The notes below the pieces were generated by a model. That model was not told where the DNA came from. It saw only the letters and a list, made by a program, of their open reading frames with translations, and did no database searches. The translations under genes and the position numbers were made by a program. Below are positions 33,084 through 43,450 of a stretch of DNA of 64,000 bases, in pieces (the stretch's first letter is position 1; each line of letters begins with the position of its first letter). The DNA lies in contig CM072523.1 of the NCBI GenBank assembly GCA_036898135.1, forward strand, positions 32,555,311-32,619,310. The letters run 5' to 3'. This stretch comes from Oncomelania hupensis. Taxonomy: Eukaryota; Mollusca; Gastropoda; Littorinimorpha; Pomatiopsidae.

Positions 33084-34556
33084 CTAATCTTCCACAGGGT
33101 CAGATCTGCTGAGGAAATCTGCTTCTATGTTGTCTCTTCCTGGAATCGGTCGAACCGTGAACACGTATGCCTGCAGTTGCATAGCCCATCGGGTGAGTCT
33201 GGCACTGTTGAGGTGCGTCCTCTGCAGGTACTGCAGCGGTCGATGGTCTGTTTCCAACCAGAAGTGCCGTCCAAACAGATACGGTTCAAACCGTTGTACT
33301 GCCCACACAACTGCCAAACACTCCTTCTCGATGGTGGAGTAGTTTCGCTCTGCTGGCAGTAGCTTCTTGCTGGCAAACCCCACTGGTTGCACACCCTCAC
33401 CGGTTTCCTGCATTAGCGCGGCTCCTAGCCCCTGCTCAGATGCGTCCGTCCTCAGGATGAACTCCTTGTCCAAGTTTGGTAACTTGACCACTGGCTCACT
33501 GGTCAGCGCTCTCTTCAAGTCATCGAAGGCTTCCTGGCAGTCATCCGTCCAGTTGACCTCTCCCTTCTTTCCACCTTTTGTCAGGTTGGTCAGCGGCAGT
33601 GCTCTCTCAGCGAAATGTGGCACGAATCTTCTGTAGTATCCACACAACCCCAAGAACGCTCGGACTTGCTTCTTGGTCGTTGGTGGACACGTTCGGCGTA
33701 CCTTGTCCAACTTGTCTCGTTCCGGCTTCATCGCTCCATCTCCCACCTGATGGCCTAGGTAACTCAACTCCTTGTACCCTAGGAAACACTTGCTGGGTCT
33801 AGCGGCGAGATGTACTTCCTGCAGCCTCTGAAACACGGCTCTCAACGCTTGCAAATGCTGCTCCCACGTCTCTGTTGCGATCATGACGTCGTCCATGAAA
33901 TTGTCGACGTCAGCTCGGTGCAGTGGTCGTAGCAGTTTCCTCATCATGCGTGAGAAAGTCGCCACTGCAGTCTTCAGACCGAACGGCATCGTGGTCCATC
34001 TGAATTGGCCCTGCGGCGTCGTAAACGCCGTCTTGTCCCGGTCTTCCTGTTTGACTGGTATCTGCCAGTATCCCTTTGTGAGGTCCAGCTTGCTTAGGTA
34101 CTTGGCCTTCCCTAGCTTGGCGAACAAGTATTCGATGTCCGGTAGTGGTTCTGCATCGAACTTGACCACCTTGTTCAACCCCCGGTAGTCGATGCAGAAT
34201 CGTACCTCTCCACTCTTCTTCTTCACCAACACGATCGGTGCGCTGTACGGCGATGTACAGGGTTCGATAACCCCCAACTCCAGCATCGATTCCACTTCAC
34301 CCTTGACGACTTCCATCTGTGAAAATGGTAGCGGATGCTGACGTATACGAACAGGGCTGTCGTCGGTCAACACCACCTCGCACTCGTCCAGGTTGGTGCG
34401 CTGGAGTAGATCTGTCAGCTGACTGGCATACTGTTGGCACACTTCTCGCAGTTGCCTCTGATGAAGTACAGACAGTGTCGGGTCTATCTGGACGTCTCTT
34501 GGTCCTTCGCTCGCTCGTAGCGGTATCAGTGGTACAGTGCCCTGGTAGCTGATGTC
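33084..34556 (-). CDS. Reverse transcriptase and RNase H of element 2
   Basis: The frame is open from directly after the TAA at 34559-34557 down to 33084; the first internal ATG is at 34442. RT blocks are SPYSAPIVLVKKKSGEVRFC, LSKLDLTKGYWQIPV, MPFGLKTAVATFSRMMRK, NFMDDVMIATETWEQH (FMDD catalytic pair) and FLGLCGYYRRFVPHF. RNase H follows with LRTDASEQGLGAALMQ, RNYSTIEKECLAVVW and PIPGRDNIEADFLSR. All catalytic acidic residues appear to be in place. The frame is the same as that of the upstream integrase, so only one stop codon separates them. Confidence 0.93.
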   Translation of the reverse strand, partial: DISYQGTVPLIPLRASEGPRDVQIDPTLSVLHQRQLREVCQQYASQLTDLLQRTNLDECEVVLTDDSPVRIRQHPLPFSQMEVVKGEVESMLELGVIEPCTSPYSAPIVLVKKKSGEVRFCIDYRGLNKVVKFDAEPLPDIEYLFAKLGKAKYLSKLDLTKGYWQIPVKQEDRDKTAFTTPQGQFRWTTMPFGLKTAVATFSRMMRKLLRPLHRADVDNFMDDVMIATETWEQHLQALRAVFQRLQEVHLAARPSKCFLGYKELSYLGHQVGDGAMKPERDKLDKVRRTCPPTTKKQVRAFLGLCGYYRRFVPHFAERALPLTNLTKGGKKGEVNWTDDCQEAFDDLKRALTSEPVVKLPNLDKEFILRTDASEQGLGAALMQETGEGVQPVGFASKKLLPAERNYSTIEKECLAVVWAVQRFEPYLFGRHFWLETDHRPLQYLQRTHLNSARLTRWAMQLQAYVFTVRPIPGRDNIEADFLSRSDPVED

Positions 34557-36504
34557 TTACGCTCCCTCTGTTTCTGCCTGGTCAATCACCACTGCCACCG
34601 TCGGTTCTGGTTCCGCTCTGCGTTCCACATACCGCTTCAGCAGGTTGGCGTGGTACAACTTCCTGTTCCTGCCGACTTGGACGCGGTAGTCGCAGGTGCC
34701 CACTCGTTCCAGCACTGCGTATGGTCCCCTCCACGCCACCTCGAGTTTGTTGGCTTTACTGGAAAGCAACACCAGTACCTTGTCTCCCGCCTTGAACGTT
34801 CTGTCCACGGCCTTCCTGTTGAACTGCGCTGCGTACCTGGTTGTCGCCTTGCGCAAATGTTCCCGGGCTAGTTGGCAGGTATCCTCCAACCGGTTCCTTA
34901 GGTCCACCACGTACTCTGCCGTTGTACGCATCTCCGGGTCCTGACCTTCCTTCGTCCACAGCTGGCGCAATACTTGCATCGGTCCCCGCACCGTTCGTCC
35001 GTAGAGCAGCTCGAAGGGTGAAAACCCGAGTGACTCCTGTGGCACCTCCCGGTATGCGAACAGCAGTGCAGGGATGTACCTGTCCCACTCACGCGGCTGT
35101 TCCTGGCACAGACGTCTCAACATCAACTTCAGCGTCCCGTTGAACCGTTCGACTAACCCGTTGCACTGGGTTTGAAACGGCGTCGTCCGAATCCCTTTGA
35201 CGGACAGCAAGTGGTGTACTTGCTTCATCACGTCGCTGACGAACTGAGTCCCGTTGTCTGACAGTACTTCCTCTGGAATGCCCACCCTTGTCCAGGTTTC
35301 CCACAACGCCTCCGCTACGTGCGGTGTGTCGATCCTCTTCAACGGTATCGCCTCCGGGTACCGTGTCGCAAAGTCCACCGTAACCAAGACGTACTGGTGC
35401 CCCCTTTCAGACGCTGGCCGAATGGGTCCAATCAGGTCGATGCCCTCTCTCTGAAATGGTACCTCCATCACCGGCATCCGTCCTAGTGGCACCTTCCTGA
35501 CACTCCCCTTCGGCGTCGTCCGCTGGCACGCGTCGCACGACGCACAGTACCTCCTGACGTCGCGGCACATCCCGGGCCAGTAGAACTCGGCCCACACTCG
35601 ATCTTGGATCCGCTTGGCTCCCAGATGTCCAGCCATAGGCGTGTCATGTCCCATGCGCAGTACCTCCGACCGAAGCTTGGTTGGTACCACCAACTGGCTG
35701 TGATCCACTCTGTCTTGTCCTGTATACTCGCGGTACAACAGGCCCCGCTTCCAGACAAATGCCACTTGCCCCTTGCCTCGTTTCCCCTTTCCTGCCTTCC
35801 GGTCTGCTAGCTGCCGTACCTTCGCAAGCTCGTGGTCTCCCAACTGCAGTTGGCGAATCTCCTTCGGCGTCGCGACGACGTTCTTGCTTGGTCCGACCAC
35901 CAATGGTTCCGCAGCGCCTTGCTCCTTGGCTGCTTGCGCTCGAGTCTGCACCGCGCAACACTCAGCGTTCCCCTCAGCGAATACCGGCAGTGCTGTGTCG
36001 AGTTGCCGTTCCGTCCTCGCCCAGTTGCCGATCACCACCGGGTAGGTCAAATCTGGCACCACCACTACTTCCACCCTCCCGGTGTAGAACGGTGACTCAA
36101 ACTGCACCCACACTGTCGGCAGTGACTTGGACAGCTGTCGAATGGCGAATCCGACGCGCCGCGTGCGTCCCGTGTACTCGAGGTTGGCAACCTCTCCTTC
36201 CCGCAAGCATATCAGGTCGGCTCCCGTGTCCATCATGGCCGTCAGCGGAACACCTTCCACTACCACTTGGCTCTGGAACCGAGAATCTCCCCTCTTGCCT
36301 GCCTCCTTCTCCTCCTCCAAGACGCGCAACGCTGCTCCACTCCGCTCGCTGCGTTTCGGACAACTCCGCTTCAGATGCCCCTTCTGCCCGCAGCTGTAGC
36401 ATTCCCGCTTGTCAGGCGAGTTGGGTCGTGGTCCCGCTGGCTTGCGACCCTCGCTCTTATCCCTGGGTGTAAACGGTTGACGTGGTGGAAAGCGTAGGTT
36501 TGTA
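34557..36504 (-). CDS. gag zinc knuckle, protease and integrase of element 2
   Basis: Open on the minus strand from the deletion junction near 36504 to a TAA at 34559-34557. It begins with a basic stretch and a CCHC knuckle (CYSCGQKGHLKRSC), then a protease with active site MMDTGADLICL and the block YPVVIGNW. Next is an integrase zinc finger (H near GHDTPMAGHLG, then CASCDAC) and a core with GIDLIGPI, LSDNGTQF and NGLVERFNGTL (D-35-E between the last two). The C-terminal module is AWRGPYAVLERV, then HANLLKRYVE. The start codon of the original protein has been lost with the 5' deletion; the upstream codons to 36518 belong to the LTR remnant. Confidence 0.92.
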
Positions 36505-36559
36505 CTTATACTCTTCACCCACAGACTGCCCGGCTTTCATCACAGACTGCCCTGTGACA
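36505..36559 (-). repeat. Remnant of the 5' LTR of element 2
   Basis: 55 bp identical or nearly so to 32990-33044. Its outer end abuts the CTCTC target duplication and its inner end joins coding sequence, marking a deletion of about 1.8 kb of LTR plus the leader. Confidence 0.88.
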
Positions 36560-36564
36560 CTCTC

Positions 36565-36634
36565 TTCCTTTGTTCAAAAGTTCAGGTGCGATCCACGCTT
36601 TCTTCTTTGGGCGGTGCTTGCCAAAAATTACCTG
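36565..36634 (-). mobile_element. RTE-like LINE, 5' portion beyond LTR element 2
   Basis: The minus strand contains ggcaagcaccgcccaaagaa, then gaaagcgtggatc. This matches the LINE copy at 46357-46389 (ggcaagcaccgcccaaagaa, then gaaaccgtggatc). It is therefore the continuation of the LINE at 29812-31204. The outer AAAAATTG at 36635-36642 matches 29804-29811. Confidence 0.8.
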
Positions 36635-36782
36635 AAAAATTGAACTGAAGCAGCACAATCACCATATATACTCTATTACAACTGGCTCTGCCCTTTCCAG
36701 TCCGCCTACCTTCCCGACCACTTTACTGAAACTTCTGCATATCACCAACAACATCCTTTCAGCCACCGATTCCGGAAAACTC

Positions 36783-36783
<1 letters not shown>

Positions 36784-36834
<51 letters not shown>

Positions 36835-36857
36835 CCTCCTCCTCCTCCTCCTCCTCC

Positions 36858-36898
<41 letters not shown>

Positions 36899-36958
36899 TT
36901 CTTCTTCTTCTTCTTCTTCTTCTTCTTCTTTTTCTTCTCCTTCTTATCGGTCATCATT

Positions 36959-37033
<75 letters not shown>

Positions 37034-37034
37034 G
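36784..37034. repeat. Compound (ATC)n-(CTC)n-(TTC)n microsatellite
   Basis: Alternating blocks of ATC, CTC, ATC, TTC and ATC repeats over about 250 bp. Confidence 0.97.
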
Positions 37035-37537
37035 TCATTCCTTGTGCGCGCTTCAGCACATTGAAAGCAAATAGGCCTATACACGATGCAGCAATGACTT
37101 TACAATAAGTATAGCTTTTATAGGTCTATACGACACAAGTGGTAGCTTATAATTATAAGTATACAATATTCCGTTGGAAGGATCGTTGACTTAAGTGAGG
37201 ACTATACCTACAGTCAAGAGGATATCCTAGTTTTTTTAATGCTGCGTGTCTTCACTCTGTCGTCAATGTTAGCTGGAAATGTAGGCCTACTGTTTTTTTC
37301 TTTGGTGGGGTTTATAGGCCTATTTCTTGCCATTAAGAGGCACTTGCTTTTGAGTATTGCACTTCATTCGCTCTCTTACTGTCTATTACTGTATTACTAG
37401 TATTACCGCGAAATGTTTCAGTCATCTGAAATTGTATTATCTGCATAGCCTATGGCACATACTATTTTGTTTGTGAAGCCGTTCCAAGCGCTCAACAACA
37501 GGGCATTTATTTGGGTATACAATCGTTTTTACACGTA
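37035..37537. other. Intergenic, no feature seen
   Basis: AT-rich DNA without a recognised gene or repeat. Confidence 0.4.
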
Positions 37538-37690
37538 GCTTTTCCCAGCTCAAGAGCTGCTCAAGGCGTGGCCGATACAGGATCTAACCGAAGTCGTCCG
37601 AGGCGCCCACTTACAGCCTATGGGGTCGTCGTGTGACGCCCAGACAACTGAGCACAATCCTAGGCGACCGTGTATGGGGGAAAATCGAAG
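37538..37690 (+). repeat. Dispersed repeat, family B
   Basis: Contains agctcaagagctgctcaagg, then tacaggatctaac, then cgcccagacaactgagcaca and cctaggcgacc. These blocks match the reverse complement of 20629-20845. Confidence 0.6.
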
Positions 37691-39507
37691 GGCTTACTGG
37701 GTGTTTTTGTTTATCCCACCATTCAAAAACTATCATAGGGAAGAAATGGCGTGGTCGGTAATGGACGACATATTTATGAAGTGCTGTTAAAGAGTGTTGA
37801 ATAACCTTAAGGGGAAAATAGAACTGTCATCTATTTTGCCGACAGCATACATACTTCAACAAGGAAGAGGCTGTTCATCGTTGATACACGACAACGATTA
37901 TAAAACGAAGGTTGTGGCAAAAGCAGGCAATGATCTCCGAGAATCAGAAACCGTGGTCAGCTCATCATCAAGCATTATTGGATGTGTAGTAATGATGATG
38001 TACAAATCTTGAGACTTGTCCAAACAGCGAAGCTGCGACTTTGAAAAGATGAGTCCCTCTTCAGTCTGGCAAGAGGGAATAGCTAGGTCTTTGAAGTTCA
38101 GCGACGACGTATAGAGACGTGTCATCATAAAAGACTGACTCATTATTAAAACATTCATAGGCGTCAGCACTCTCTAATACTCCGAGAGTGTCTGCTCTTA
38201 AAGTTAGTCTGAAGTCATTAAGAAAAAACTTTCATACTAGACAGCAATGATCATAGGAGAGTTTTTGAAACTATAAAACTGAAGTGAAAGCTAGTCAATA
38301 AGAATGTACTCACCTTTAAAAAGATTCCATGTATAACGTCCTAATATAGGCAGTCAATACGCGTCAAACGATACTACAGGCCAATAACCAAGTCGCATAG
38401 AAACAGCCACAGGAAAAGGCTGCTGATGCTGTAATTGCGTTGAATAACACACATATAAAACTCTCTAAAATTGTTCGCGTCTAATATGTATAATTATGTA
38501 TTCGAAGGGCGGTAAGTCACCCATTGCCTACATAGCAGATGACCTTTTGACTGTTTGGACACGAAGTTTAGATTCAGCTTTCGCCCAAAATTATTAGATA
38601 CAAAAATGTTTGAATATAATTATTTGCAAATATTAATCTTTAAGCGTGAATTATACATTTTAATTTTCGCAAATATTAGACATAATAATGCATGACTATA
38701 TAACCAAATATTAGACATATAAATAAATGACTATATAAGCAAATATTAGACATAAAAATGCATGACTAAAAAATTAATCTTTTAGGCATTTCACAAAGTG
38801 TTTTTTTTTCGTCGCACTGTGATCATGACCTCAGACATACTTTAACAAAATGATATTATTGTGATGTGGATCTTTTCTCTTTTTTTTCACTCTCTCCTTG
38901 CAGTGCTTCAAATCAAGTGGATCATTAGGAAGTGACAATAAGCGCATTTTCCCGTACGTTACACTAATATTGAACAATTGAGCGACGGGGGTTAAGTGCG
39001 CCGCCTGTTAAGAACTCATCTCAGACTCACTGAAGTCTTGTCTTAAGAGCCGTGCTGAGTATTAGGGCTTTTTGGAACTATACGCCCTGGTGCAAGATAT
39101 TATGTTACTAAATAAGCGTGAAATGTGTGTAAGGATTCCCACCTATTATATAATTTTGTTTGTTTGTTTGTTTGTTTCTTTTGGGAAGAGGCAGAGCAAT
39201 TTAGCAGCGTGAAGAGATAGATTTTGTAACACCAGGCCTCAAAATGTTCATAACATTCAGAGTGCCACTCGTCCAGTACCGCGTGCACAAAACTAATGGT
39301 TTTGAATTACCTCAAATGTTCTTTTTATTTATTATTGTCCTAACCAGACAGCTGTTTCTACTATGCGAGGATCTTTAGTAGTCGGATAGACCCTCCGCCC
39401 CACCCCCACCCCCCTTCTTTACTCCCACGTACTTCCTCCATCCCTACTCCCCGCTACACACATACATGAGCTAATTGACACCTAAAAACCTAAACTGTGG
39501 CAAGATA
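37691..39507. other. Intergenic, with a ~39-bp minisatellite
   Basis: At about 38665-38770 the unit caaatattagacat(a)ataaatgcatgactatataa occurs about three times. No gene was recognised in the remainder. Minus-strand ORFs near 37898-38170 and 39100-39288 show no motif. Confidence 0.5.
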
Positions 39508-39660
39508 GAGAAGAAACTCCGATGGTATGGCCACGTCACCAGAGCATCAGGCCTTGCAAAGACCATGCAAGGAGGCAAAAGAAGAGGGAAACAGAAAAAG
39601 AAGTGGGAGGACAACATTCGAGAATGGACTGGCTTGACATGATGGTTGCTGAGAACATAG
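39508..39660 (+). pseudogene. RTE-like LINE, short internally deleted 3' fragment
   Basis: Contains the family blocks aactccgatggtatggccac, then gcatcaggccttgcaaagac and agaagtgggaggacaacatt. Small deletions between them remove the end of the family sequence. No GGATA tail and no target duplication were found. Confidence 0.8.
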
Positions 39661-39814
39661 TATGAAAGATTGTTTTCTGTAAAATAATGTTTCGTTTGAA
39701 AATAAACTGTATTTAGGTGAAATTTTGCTGGATCCCAGTTCGATCGTTTAATGTCGTTTTCATCGAGATGAAATTACAAGTGCTGTGGAAAAAAAATTAA
39801 ACCACAACCAGTAA

Positions 39815-40286
39815 TCCTATCCTATACTATCCCGTAACTCAAATGTCGTTGGGGCACCACAGATGATCGTTTAACCAGCGTACTCCGTCTTTCTATGTCC
39901 TCAGCAACCCTCATGGCTTCCTTCGGTGTCAAACCAGTCCATTTTCGAATGTTGTCCTCCCACCTCTTCTTCTGTCTTCCTCTTCTTCTGCCTCCTTGCA
40001 CGGTGCCTTGCAGGATGGTTTTTGCAAGGCCTGATGCTCTGGCGACATGGCTATACAATCGGAGTTTCCGTTTCTTCACCACTGTGAACATGTCATCATG
40101 TTGTCCAATGGCTTGTGTGATGGTCTGTCTGACTTCGTGTTGGTGATGTGCTGGGTATAGGAAATACCTAGAAGTCTTCTGTAGCACCTCATCTAAATGC
40201 TTTGTATTCTTCGTTGTAGATCTGCCGTAAGGGGTCCATGTTTCGCAAGCGTATAGGAAGATGAAGATGATAAGGGAGCGCAGCAG
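39815..40286 (-). mobile_element. RTE-like LINE, 5'-truncated, 7-bp target duplication
   Basis: CCAGTAA flanks the copy, at 39808-39814 and 40287-40293. The minus strand carries the ORF end (HDDMFTVVKKRKLRLYSHVA and GGRRRGRQKKRWEDNIRKW) and the tail (tcctatcctatactatcccg on plus). The insertion starts in the block encoding the SMEMRCYRR-type motif. Confidence 0.85.
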
Positions 40287-40293
40287 CCAGTAA

Positions 40294-41071
40294 CGTAACT
40301 AATATTACCGATTGATTGTGTAATGCTGCTGCTTGTAGACAATGTACACTGGATGAACAGTATCAAAACTGGACCTAAAAGAACATTGGTAGTGACGAAT
40401 TGTCGTGTTGATACGTGATGCTGTTGATGTCAATATATTTTTTGCGCTGTAGGAAATAGGATGGCATCCTCATTTATAATACTGAACAAGAAAGATTTTA
40501 TTCTGTGAAGATTTTAAAATTTCTTTGGTAAATAATGTCTGTGCGGTATCATTTCACGAGTCTGTACATTCGGTACAACACTATCATTATATTAACTCTT
40601 GCTCACTGGAATTAGCATAGGTATCTTTTAACGCCACTTGACTCCAGTCGCGAAAGAAAACACCCGTTAACATTATGTGTTAGAGATCGTCATCGTTCTA
40701 CAATGAGGAAAGCAGATATAGTGGAGATAACCATCTTTAACATTGAAAGTTCGATGTTGACCGCTAATTTCTGTCCGTCTTTCTTTCTTTCTTTCTTTCT
40801 TTTTAAAAATGTTGTATCTTTATTTCATCATGTTGGTCTTGTTGTTAAATTGTAGCTGCTATCGTTGTTGTGGTTGGTGGTGGTGGGGGTGATGGTAATG
40901 ATGATGGTGGTGGTGGTTCAAACGGACGTTTATCTTTATAAAGAAAAACCAACAAATAAAGGGCACAAAAGCAATGCTTGTATAAATAAAGAGTTGTGGT
41001 TTGTGGATGTTGTAGTTGTTGTTCCTCTTGTTGCTGCTCTTGTTCTTGTCATTTTTTCTCCTTCTCTTACT
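40294..41071. other. Intergenic, no feature seen
   Basis: Short (TTTC)n at about 40780-40800 and GGT-rich DNA at 40870-40915. No gene was recognised. Confidence 0.4.
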
Positions 41072-41207
41072 GCTCTTCTTCTTCTTCTTCTTCTTCTTCT
41101 TCTTCTTCTTCTTCTTCTTCTTCTTCTTCTTCTTCTTCTTCTTCTTCTCCCTCTGTCTGTCTGTCTGTCTCTGTCTGTCTGTCTGTCTGTCTCTCACTCT
41201 CTCTGTG
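41072..41207. repeat. (TTC)n-(CTGT)n microsatellite
   Basis: About 72 bp of TTC repeat, then a CTGT/CT-rich tract. A very similar compound tract occurs at 47324-47430. Confidence 0.95.
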
Positions 41208-41560
41208 TTTTTTTTGAATGACATTCTAGAAATGCCTTTTGGTAGGACAGCCCTATAGAAAATGCGTCATGCACACTTTCTATATACATCGCCCATTAGG
41301 TCTGTTTGGTTCACGCTTTGTTGCGTACTGTTCTAGGGTACCTACAACATTAAAGTGAGACCGAACCTTTGCTTAGAACGCGAAAACACTTTAGAAAAAG
41401 TCTAACTGACGCTAAGCAATGACTATGCGATTATAATTTTAATCATACATTTTTTTTCCTAATATATTGCAAAATTTTGAATCTAAACGTCGCGTCGGAG
41501 CATATTAAGGAATCATCTGCAGCATAACTTAGCTTCCTTGTTATACGTCATCGTAGTATT

Positions 41561-41596
<36 letters not shown>

Positions 41597-42337
41597 TCGT
41601 TCTTATGTAGCGCTTTTCATGCTCGCGAGAGCGTACGGGCACTGGCAGTTAGACACACGCCTGCGTATAGGTTAGTTAGCTCATCCAACAACAGCGTCTG
41701 CAATGCTTAACCATACCGCTGTGGCGTCACACTCGTACTTAGAATATTTCCGCCGTGATTTCCGTCAAAGTTCGGCAACGGTAAAAAGTAAGCTGCAAAC
41801 TTGTTTTTACAAGATTATCGGAAAGGTTATCCCACCACAATAATACGGATGAATAAATTCTTCTATAAGCATATTATAGTTTTGATTTTAAAAAATAATT
41901 TTGTTTTATCTGTTTAAAAATGAAATAAAATTGCCTCAAACACCCTTTATAAATTAATTATACCGTCATTTAATCTCGACGAAGAGTAATTACAGTCATA
42001 AATTGACGTTTTGTCACCGCTGAAGCTCGCATGACAATCTTTCCCACTGCAGAATAAAATACTCGCGCTGCACCGGGCAAAACTTGCTTCTTTTTTAACT
42101 GATAAACAAAAACACTAACGCTGTAGAATAAAACGCTAGCATTGCATCACATGAAATATTGTTGATGTTGAATAATAAAGTATTTGAGTCTGTAATATGA
42201 TAAACTGTCGGTCGTGAGATAAAGAGCCGCAGCAGCAATTATTTCAAAGGAACTTCTTTCTTTTTTTCGTGCCCAGTAAGAACTGTATTGTTGATGCTGG
42301 ACGAAAGTTTTTGTTTTTTAATTACAAAATATTTCTA
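41208..42337. other. Intergenic, (ATTT)n and a family-A/B-like edge
   Basis: (ATTT)n lies at about 41559-41595, followed by cgttcttatgtagcgctttt, which resembles the edge of dispersed repeats A and B. No gene was recognised. Confidence 0.4.
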
Positions 42338-42347
42338 TGAATTTGTG

Positions 42348-42549
42348 TTGTTGTTGTTGTTTGTAGATTATAGTCACACGACACTTTCGCATATAGGTGA
42401 CTACTGGACCGATTTATACTGACACCAGCGGGCCAGTTGTTGGTAAAGGGGAAAATAATATGATCACACGTTGACCAATCCGGGATTCGAACCAGCGACC
42501 TTTCGGTTACTAGCAAGACGCTCTTACCAACTGAGCTACCCGGTCCCTC
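42348..42549 (-). mobile_element. tRNA-derived SINE, 202 bp, 10-bp target duplication
   Basis: TGAATTTGTG flanks the element at 42338-42347 and 42550-42559. On the minus strand it begins GAGGGACCGGGTAGCTCAG with box A (TAGCTCAGTTGG) and continues to box B (GGTTCGAATCCC), a tRNA-like head of about 75 bases. It ends with a (CAA)n tail. The anticodon and T stems are partly unpaired, so it is a SINE and not a functional tRNA. The body after the head is about 120 bases. Confidence 0.85.
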
Positions 42550-42559
42550 TGAATTTGTG

Positions 42560-42615
42560 TTAGTTAGTTAGTTAAAATAGATTAACGTCCCCGGACACAT
42601 GAGCGTATAGGGGAC
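42560..42615 (-). mobile_element. 56-bp hairpin mini-retroposon with 10-bp target duplication
   Basis: TGAATTTGTG flanks the insert at 42550-42559 and 42616-42625. On the minus strand it starts GTCCCCTATACGCTCATG and closes with GGGGAC, a six-base-pair stem. It then has GTTAATC and a (CTAA)n tail. It shares its core with the insert at 422-474. The left duplication copy is shared with the adjacent SINE. Confidence 0.8.
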
Positions 42616-42625
42616 TGAATTTGTG

Positions 42626-43366
42626 CAACGCAACGCAAAACGATGCTTAACGTCCTATTGTCCTGTGTAATCATTTTTGGGCTTGGGTTTCACTTGACGT
42701 CAATATTTGTAGCGCTAACATCATTTCTGGTGACATGTTGTCGCAGATAAAAAATTTTCCTAAAGCGTGACATGATGTCGTAGAGGCAACGTGTTTACAT
42801 GAAAACGCTCTAAACATATCTTTTCATAGGTGCAACTGGAACTGGTTTAAACAAACTTATTATGGAGCTGAAAACGACAGACAAAGGAACAAAATACGAC
42901 AGGGTAAGTAGCAAGTATATACGCCTTCCATGTGTACCCTAAATACATCAAACATAATGTTTTATAGAATCCAGTAGGAATTCCCGGGAAATAATTTTGG
43001 CAATATTTGGCCAGTGACGGACTTGTACACCACAGTGGAGCGGCGTTCAGAAAAATCATCAGAGCAGAAATGAATGCTTCAATAGGAAAACCGTTCATCT
43101 GAAGAACATCAAGGTGTTATAAATGTATTTCACGGGGCTTTTTGATGTTGTCGAGGGCCACAAAGTTATACCTGTCTTAGGTATTAGTATCTTTGTGTTC
43201 TCTTCTGACCATCCTTTTCAGTAAAATTGTTTGACACAACTTGGAAGGTTATTCAAGGAATAGAATATGAAACTGGAAACATAATAGAAAAAGAAATGTG
43301 CATGTGTCAGTATGAACATGAGTGTGCATAAATGAATGTTTTATTTATTTTGGTCTCTTCCCTTTC
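42626..43366. other. Intergenic, no feature seen
   Basis: A minus-strand ORF at 42847-43098 has some hydrophobic character, but no family was recognised and no splice context supports it. Confidence 0.4.

Positions 43367-43450
<84 letters not shown>
43367..43450. repeat. (AAT)n microsatellite
   Basis: Perfect AAT repeat of about 83 bp. Confidence 0.96.

Larger units (their letters stand above)
31205..36559 (-). mobile_element. Gmr1-like Ty3/Gypsy LTR retrotransposon 2 (nested, 5'-deleted)
   Basis: The element lies on the minus strand and is flanked by the 5-bp duplication CTCTC at 31200-31204 and 36560-36564. The LINE reading resumes at 36565, so it is nested in that LINE. A full 3' LTR (31205-33044) is present. 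The 5' LTR is reduced to its first 55 bp (36505-36559), which join directly to coding sequence, so the rest of the LTR, the primer-binding site and most of gag are gone. Remaining order: zinc knuckle, protease, integrase, reverse transcriptase, RNase H. This is the same unusual order as in element 1, but the proteins are clearly diverged from it. Coding is almost intact, with one in-frame stop between integrase and RT. Confidence 0.93.

Noticed and set aside
35681..36472. 263-codon plus-strand ORF
   Set aside because: Antisense to the knuckle, protease and integrase ORF of element 2, with no motif of its own.
42470..42548. Functional tRNA-Thr-like gene on the minus strand
   Set aside because: Boxes A and B are good, but the anticodon and T stems are mispaired and a SINE body with (CAA)n tail and a 10-bp duplication follows.
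42847..43098. 83-codon minus-strand ORF
   Set aside because: Hydrophobic but without recognised motif; neighbouring frames gave no better match.
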